Positions 7,897-10,741 of a stretch of 10,741 nucleotides of DNA are shown piece by piece. Under the pieces are notes generated by a model that saw nothing but the letters and a program-made list of their open reading frames with translations, ran no database searches and was not told the DNA's origin. Made by a program: the position numbers and the translations under genes. Location of the stretch: positions 1-10,741 of the forward strand of contig JACPOX010000166.1 of NCBI GenBank assembly GCA_016191305.1, in the 5' to 3' direction. Source of the DNA: Legionella longbeachae. GTDB lineage: Bacteria; Pseudomonadota; Gammaproteobacteria; Legionellales; Legionellaceae. Position 1 is the first letter of the stretch; each line of letters starts with the position of its first letter.

Positions 7897-7905
7897 TGGT
7901 AATAT
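7897..7905 (+). promoter_or_regulatory. Candidate extended -10 promoter element of the Cys-rich gene
   Basis: TGGTAATAT combines an extended TGn with a TAATAT -10 box at 7900-7905, about 43 nt before the start codon. No good -35 lies at the normal distance, which an extended -10 can tolerate. The gap 7795-7947 is otherwise very A/T-rich and shows no gene. Confidence 0.3.
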
Positions 7906-7947
7906 CTACATGGGTTAAAAATCATTAACTATCAAGGAAGTAAAATT

Positions 7948-8157
7948 ATGAAAAAATCAACAATGGCTGTAGCCGCACTTTTAACTGTGTTAGCAGCTCC
8001 TGTAGTATCTGTTGCTTACGCAGATGATGCTTCTACTCCTACTACCTCAAGCAGTTGCACTGGATGTAAAGGTTGCAAAGGTTGTAAAGGTTGTACTGGA
8101 TGCAAAGGCTGTAAAGGTTGCAAAGGTTGTACTGGTTGCTCAGGTTCTGGTGACTAA
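7948..8157 (+). CDS. Exported Cys-rich (C-x-G)10 repeat protein
   Basis: This 69-residue protein has a clear Sec-type signal peptide: a KK start, a hydrophobic core (about 6-22) and a probable cleavage after AYA (residue 25), giving a mature part beginning DDAST. A short Ser/Thr linker is followed by ten C-x-G triplets (37-66) in the order T,K,K,K,T,K,K,K,T,S at x. That is ten Cys spaced exactly every third residue, plus six Lys. The periplasmic or secreted mature peptide could bind soft metal ions or form many disulfides; this is inferred from composition. The ribosome-binding site is strong (AAGGAAG at 7934-7940). Exported Cys/Gly low-complexity peptides such as HvfA and bufferins are known RiPP-type metallophores modified by MNIO (DUF692) enzymes, but the spacing here differs and no DUF692 or DUF2063 partner is in the window. 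A strong terminator follows. Confidence 0.85.
   Translation: MKKSTMAVAALLTVLAAPVVSVAYADDASTPTTSSSCTGCKGCKGCKGCTGCKGCKGCKGCTGCSGSGD
8056..8145 (+). repeat. 36-bp tandem repeats coding the Cys-rich tract
   Basis: Two 36-bp units, 8056-8091 and 8092-8127, each encode CTG-CKG-CKG-CKG in protein letters, and a partial third (8128-8145) encodes CTG-CSG. The units differ mainly at third codon positions (TGT/TGC, GGT/GGC), so the amino-acid pattern is kept while the DNA has diverged. Each unit is itself built of 9-bp triplet modules. Confidence 0.9.
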
Positions 8158-8174
8158 TCTAATCTTTAATTTTC

Positions 8175-8202
8175 AAAGAGGTAGTTTATACTGCCTCTTT
8201 TT
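8175..8202 (+). terminator. Intrinsic terminator after the Cys-rich gene
   Basis: An 11-bp stem (8175-8185 with 8190-8200, including one G-U pair) closes a TTAT tetraloop and ends in a run of five T, three of them in the stem, at 8198-8202. It begins 18 nt after the stop of the Cys-rich gene. It lies only 14 nt before the next start codon, so expression of the next gene would depend on read-through or on a promoter inside the Cys-rich gene. Confidence 0.85.
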
Positions 8203-8216
8203 ACGCATTGAAAAAT

Positions 8217-8930
8217 ATGACAACTCATTCTCAATTTATTTTCCCCCAACTCAGTAGGTGGCATAAGAAGATCTATTTGGGTTATGCCGAACAAGTGCTA
8301 AAAGCACAACAGCTAATGAGCATGAATAAAGGGAAAAACATACTTCACTATACTTTAAATAAGAAACGTCGTTTTGAACGAATGAGTCATTATCCCAAGG
8401 GCGATCGCATCGATCATAAAACAGGCTCTCAATATTTTTATCATTGTCATCGAGAAAATTATGAAAGTACTGAGCATGGCCATTTCCATAGTTTTATTCG
8501 TTACAAATATATACCCAAAAGTATTAAACCAGCCCCCTTAAAGGATTGGGATAGATACATTGATAATCCAATGACTCATTTGGTTGCAATTGGAATGAAT
8601 CAGCTTGGTCAACCGATAAGATTATTTACTGTAAACCGCTGGGTAACCTCTGAAATTTGGTATCCTGCAAATTATAGTGCGCGAATTCTTAAACGATATA
8701 AAATGACACTTGCAGATGATCCATATTGGCAGATTCTTGATAAATGGGTTGAAGGCGTTCTTCATTTATTTACGCCTCAGATTTTATGGTTGCATCAGCA
8801 ACGTGATACAAAAATTCTCCAGCATCAAGTAAATAGCCCAATAGAAAATCCATATATGGATTATGATCTAGAAGAGCTTTCAGAGATTCCAATTGATTTA
8901 AAGCAACAAATTGAATGGATTATTAGTTAG
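8217..8930 (+). CDS. HGHFH-motif protein of unknown function (DUF6969-like)
   Basis: This is a 237-residue soluble protein with no signal peptide or membrane segment, predicted cytosolic. Its core is a conserved-looking block: RFERMSHYPKGDRIDHKTGS (52-71) followed by QYFYHCHR (72-79) and EHGHFHSFIR (86-95). The clustered His and Cys could hold a metal or form an active site; that is inference. The block resembles what I recall of proteins labelled DUF6969, a family without assigned function; I am only moderately sure of that name. Aromatic residues are abundant later (RWVTSEIWYPANYSARI). I chose ATG 8217; a TTG at 8208 is in frame 9 nt upstream, inside the spacer after the terminator. Neither has a visible Shine-Dalgarno. 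The next gene begins 57 nt after its stop with no terminator between. Confidence 0.75.
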   Translation: MTTHSQFIFPQLSRWHKKIYLGYAEQVLKAQQLMSMNKGKNILHYTLNKKRRFERMSHYPKGDRIDHKTGSQYFYHCHRENYESTEHGHFHSFIRYKYIPKSIKPAPLKDWDRYIDNPMTHLVAIGMNQLGQPIRLFTVNRWVTSEIWYPANYSARILKRYKMTLADDPYWQILDKWVEGVLHLFTPQILWLHQQRDTKILQHQVNSPIENPYMDYDLEELSEIPIDLKQQIEWIIS

Positions 8931-8987
8931 AGATTTGAAGCGTTTTAGCTATCTTGTTATTATGTTTCTTTTACAAAAATTTTTCAT

Positions 8988-10103
8988 ATGAGTAATCACA
9001 TTACAAACAACAATCGCATCTTATCTTTGGATGTTTTTCGTGGTTTAACCATGGCTCTAATGGTTTTAGTTAACAGCCTTGGAACTAGAAACTCATATTC
9101 TATATTGGAACACGCCAAATGGAATGGCTGTACACTAGCTGATTTGGTTTTTCCTTCTTTTTTATTCATTGTAGGTATGACTACAGTAATCAGTCTGAAA
9201 AAACACTTAAAAGAAGAGAGTAAGGTACATCTTTATAATGCCATTTTTAAACGAGCTGTTCTTCTGTTTCTGTTTGGAATATTTCTTAATATTTTTCCTT
9301 CACATTTTGATCTGACCACTTTACGTATTTATGGAATTTTGCAACGTATTAGCATTTGCTATTTAATTTGTGCCATACTCTTTCTTCACACATCTGTTAA
9401 GACTCAAGTAGCCCTCTTTGGGTTCATTCTTTTGGGTTACTGGTATTTTCTTACTCAAGTTGCTATGCCTGGAGTAGGAGTAGATCAACTAAACATGACG
9501 AGAAATTGGGCTGGATATATCGATAAAATGATTTTTTCCCCAGCACATTTATTCAAAAATTTTGATCCTGAAGGTCTTTTGAGCACTATCCCCTCCATTG
9601 CGACAACTTTAGTTGGTATGTTGACGGGCTCTTTTTTATTAACCCAACGAAACAATAAAATGAAATGCTTCCTCATTATTATGATAGGTTTTCTCTTTCT
9701 TTTAATTGCGTGGTTTTGGAGCTATAGCTTTCCTATTAATAAAAATTTATGGACAAGTACATTTGTCTTATGGAGCGGCGGCTTTTCTCTGATCGCTTTC
9801 GGAGTATGTTTTTTTATCATCGATATATTAGGTTATACAAAATGGTCATTGCCATTTAAAATTTTGGGTATGAATGCATTATTTATTTTTATTTTTCATG
9901 TCATTTTACTCAAGATTCAATCCTTTTTTATAATTACTTTGGCTAATGGATCTCAAGATGTCTTAAGAGTGGCTATCGCTGAATATTTATTTGGCAACTT
10001 TAGTTCGCAAAATGCTGGGCTCTTTTATGCGTTACTCTTTCTGTTGTTAAATTTTTTAGTAGCTTTCTTTTTGTACAGAAGAAAAATATTTTTCAAACTA
10101 TAA
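8988..10103 (+). CDS. HGSNAT/NagX-like multi-pass membrane protein (DUF5009-type)
   Basis: This 371-residue polytopic inner-membrane protein belongs to the family of the human lysosomal heparan-alpha-glucosaminide N-acetyltransferase and bacterial NagX/YeiB-like relatives. Signatures are ILSLDVFRGLTMALMVLVN (11-29), then HAKWNGCTLADLVFP (42-56), where His42 corresponds to the acetyl-accepting His of HGSNAT, and FLFIVG (58-63). Later come DPEGLLSTIPSIATTLVG (193-210), NKNLWTSTFVL (251-261) and GMNALFIFIFH (294-304). About ten membrane segments are evident, and the length is normal for the family. The bacterial role is uncertain: acetyl transfer onto an amino sugar across the membrane, or amino-sugar uptake. 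ATG 8988 sits directly at the SLDVFRG block with no strong ribosome-binding site; an upstream ATG at 8962 stops after nine codons. It may share a transcript with the gene before it. Confidence 0.85.
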   Translation: MSNHITNNNRILSLDVFRGLTMALMVLVNSLGTRNSYSILEHAKWNGCTLADLVFPSFLFIVGMTTVISLKKHLKEESKVHLYNAIFKRAVLLFLFGIFLNIFPSHFDLTTLRIYGILQRISICYLICAILFLHTSVKTQVALFGFILLGYWYFLTQVAMPGVGVDQLNMTRNWAGYIDKMIFSPAHLFKNFDPEGLLSTIPSIATTLVGMLTGSFLLTQRNNKMKCFLIIMIGFLFLLIAWFWSYSFPINKNLWTSTFVLWSGGFSLIAFGVCFFIIDILGYTKWSLPFKILGMNALFIFIFHVILLKIQSFFIITLANGSQDVLRVAIAEYLFGNFSSQNAGLFYALLFLLLNFLVAFFLYRRKIFFKL

Positions 10104-10339
10104 AATACGATAAATTAAAAGTTGGGTATAAAATGCTGTGAAAACTAGAGAATAAAATACCTCTTCAATGAACACCCTCGTAACATATAGTCCTTTGTTG
10201 GGCCAGGGGCCCAACCTACAAAGATTCTTAGTATAGAACGTCCGATGGATATTTGTGGAGTAAAAAAAGTCTTAGGCAATTTGTGAATATTTACAATTAA
10301 CTTATCGTAAAGTTACATACATGAAATAGTATATACATA
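10104..10339. other. Intergenic region, no gene seen
   Basis: The 309-bp gap between the membrane-protein gene and the FmdB-type gene contains the REP-like palindrome near its middle and a promoter near its right end. I see no open reading frame with coding character and no T-rich terminator directly after the membrane-protein gene. Confidence 0.5.
10193..10223. repeat. REP-like palindromic element
   Basis: GTTGGGCC (10197-10204) and GGCCCAAC (10208-10215) form a perfect 8-bp GC-rich hairpin around an AGG loop, in an otherwise AT-rich gap. CTTTG (10193-10197) and CAAAG (10219-10223) extend the symmetry after a CCTA bulge. On the - strand it reads GTAG followed directly by the palindrome, the arrangement typical of REP elements mobilised by RAYT (TnpA-REP) transposases. 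The hairpin may also end the transcript from the left. Copy number elsewhere is unknown. Confidence 0.55.
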
Positions 10340-10368
10340 TTGTTCATTCTTAAGGATTTGGCTATAAT
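10340..10368 (+). promoter_or_regulatory. Sigma70-type promoter for the FmdB-type gene
   Basis: TTGTTC (10340-10345) and a consensus TATAAT (10363-10368) are separated by exactly 17 nt. Transcription would start near 10375, leaving a leader of about 38 nt with GGAG at 10400-10403. Confidence 0.7.
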
Positions 10369-10412
10369 GCAAGGTTAGATTAATATGTGCGAAGTAAATG
10401 GAGTAGTTTTCG

Positions 10413-10703
10413 ATGCCAATTTATGAATATCAGTGTACAAGTTGTCATCATCATTTTGATTTGATGCAAAAAATCAATGACGAACCTATCAAGCAATGTC
10501 CTGTATGCTATAAAAATACTGTGACTAAGTTGATTTCCGCTGCTGGTTTTCAGCTGAAAGGGACTGGTTGGTATGCTACTGATTTTAAAAATAAAAACAG
10601 TAATGCTCAAGGTGCCTCTGCTAAAAATGATGAATCTTCCTCAAAAGATACAACAAAAGATACTACATCTACAAAAACCACCCAAGATGGTGATAAGAAG
10701 TGA
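10413..10703 (+). CDS. FmdB-type zinc-ribbon protein
   Basis: The 96-residue cytosolic protein starts with the standard FmdB/CxxC_CxxC_SSSS domain: MPIYEYQCTSC, with Cys8 and Cys11 as the first pair, then KQCPVC with Cys29 and Cys32 as the second, together binding one zinc ion. The domain closes with KLISAAGFQLKGTGWYATDF (39-58), typical of the family. The remaining 38 residues are a low-complexity Ser/Thr/Lys/Asp tail, which varies in this family. The biochemical role is not established; a regulatory or nucleic-acid-related function is often presumed. GGAG lies 9 nt before the start, and a strong promoter precedes it. Its stop overlaps the next start. In many gammaproteobacteria an FmdB-like gene and a DUF502 gene sit just upstream of aspS, and the visible order fits this. 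Confidence 0.9.
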   Translation: MPIYEYQCTSCHHHFDLMQKINDEPIKQCPVCYKNTVTKLISAAGFQLKGTGWYATDFKNKNSNAQGASAKNDESSSKDTTKDTTSTKTTQDGDKK

Positions 10704-10741
10704 AATCGAAATCAATAAGAAGCTATTTACTTGCTGGATTG
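10700..10741 (+). CDS. Start of a DUF502-like membrane protein (cut by window end)
   Basis: A GTG at 10700-10702 overlaps the TGA of the FmdB-type gene (GTGA junction), which suggests translational coupling. The 14 visible residues, read with Met for GTG, are MKSKSIRSYLLAGL: a short basic stretch running into a hydrophobic helix. This is how DUF502 family inner-membrane proteins begin, and a DUF502 gene is the usual neighbour of fmdB-like genes. The evidence is only the overlap, these residues and the context. Confidence 0.6.
   Translation, partial: MKSKSIRSYLLAGL

Noticed and set aside
8056..8145. Regular repeats considered as a CRISPR-like array
   Set aside because: The units are contiguous 9/36-bp coding repeats without spacers and encode the C-x-G tract in frame.
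8012..8257. An 81-codon frame overlapping the Cys-rich gene
   Set aside because: It is the shifted reading of the Cys repeat DNA (Val/Lys/Ala repeats), runs through the terminator, and has no ribosome-binding site.

Overview
The window looks like a stretch of an AT-rich Legionella (or very close Legionellales) chromosome. The best evidence is the 891-residue aconitase, which as I recall it matches Legionella pneumophila AcnA closely from end to end. An orphan protein with a Dot/Icm-effector-like C-terminus and the general base composition agree. No database search was possible, so the genus is an inference.

Layout, left to right. (1) 1-1485, + strand: the 3' part of an acetate kinase gene, cut by the window edge, followed closely by a single-domain rhodanese. 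(2) 1624-2881, - strand: an APC-family amino-acid antiporter that has lost an internal piece and shifted frame. Its conserved C-terminal tail can still be read in another frame, so I call it a pseudogene. (3) 3164-5881, - strand: full-length acnA with an intrinsic terminator just after its stop and a 9-bp inverted repeat in its 5' leader. (4) 5882-7168, + strand: a long leader with a possible short ORF, two interlocking inverted repeats and a segment complementary to the ribosome-binding site, then an orphan 278-residue protein that is a candidate secreted effector. (5) 7288-7794: a YbbO-like short-chain dehydrogenase with an in-frame internal deletion that removes its catalytic residues. (6) 7948-10103: a possible three-gene unit made of an exported Cys-rich (C-x-G)10 repeat protein, an intrinsic terminator, a HGHFH-motif protein that starts 14 nt beyond the terminator, and a multi-pass HGSNAT/NagX-like membrane protein. 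(7) 10193-10741: a REP-like palindrome, a good sigma70-type promoter, an FmdB-type zinc-ribbon protein, and the first codons of a DUF502-like membrane protein overlapping it.

Housekeeping functions are acetate/acetyl-phosphate metabolism, the TCA cycle and sulfur transfer. The accessory part, about 6.0-9.0 kb, has the least explained material: the structured leader with its orphan gene, and the Cys-rich/HGHFH pair. Two of the genes here (permease, SDR) each carry an internal deletion, which points to recent gene decay.
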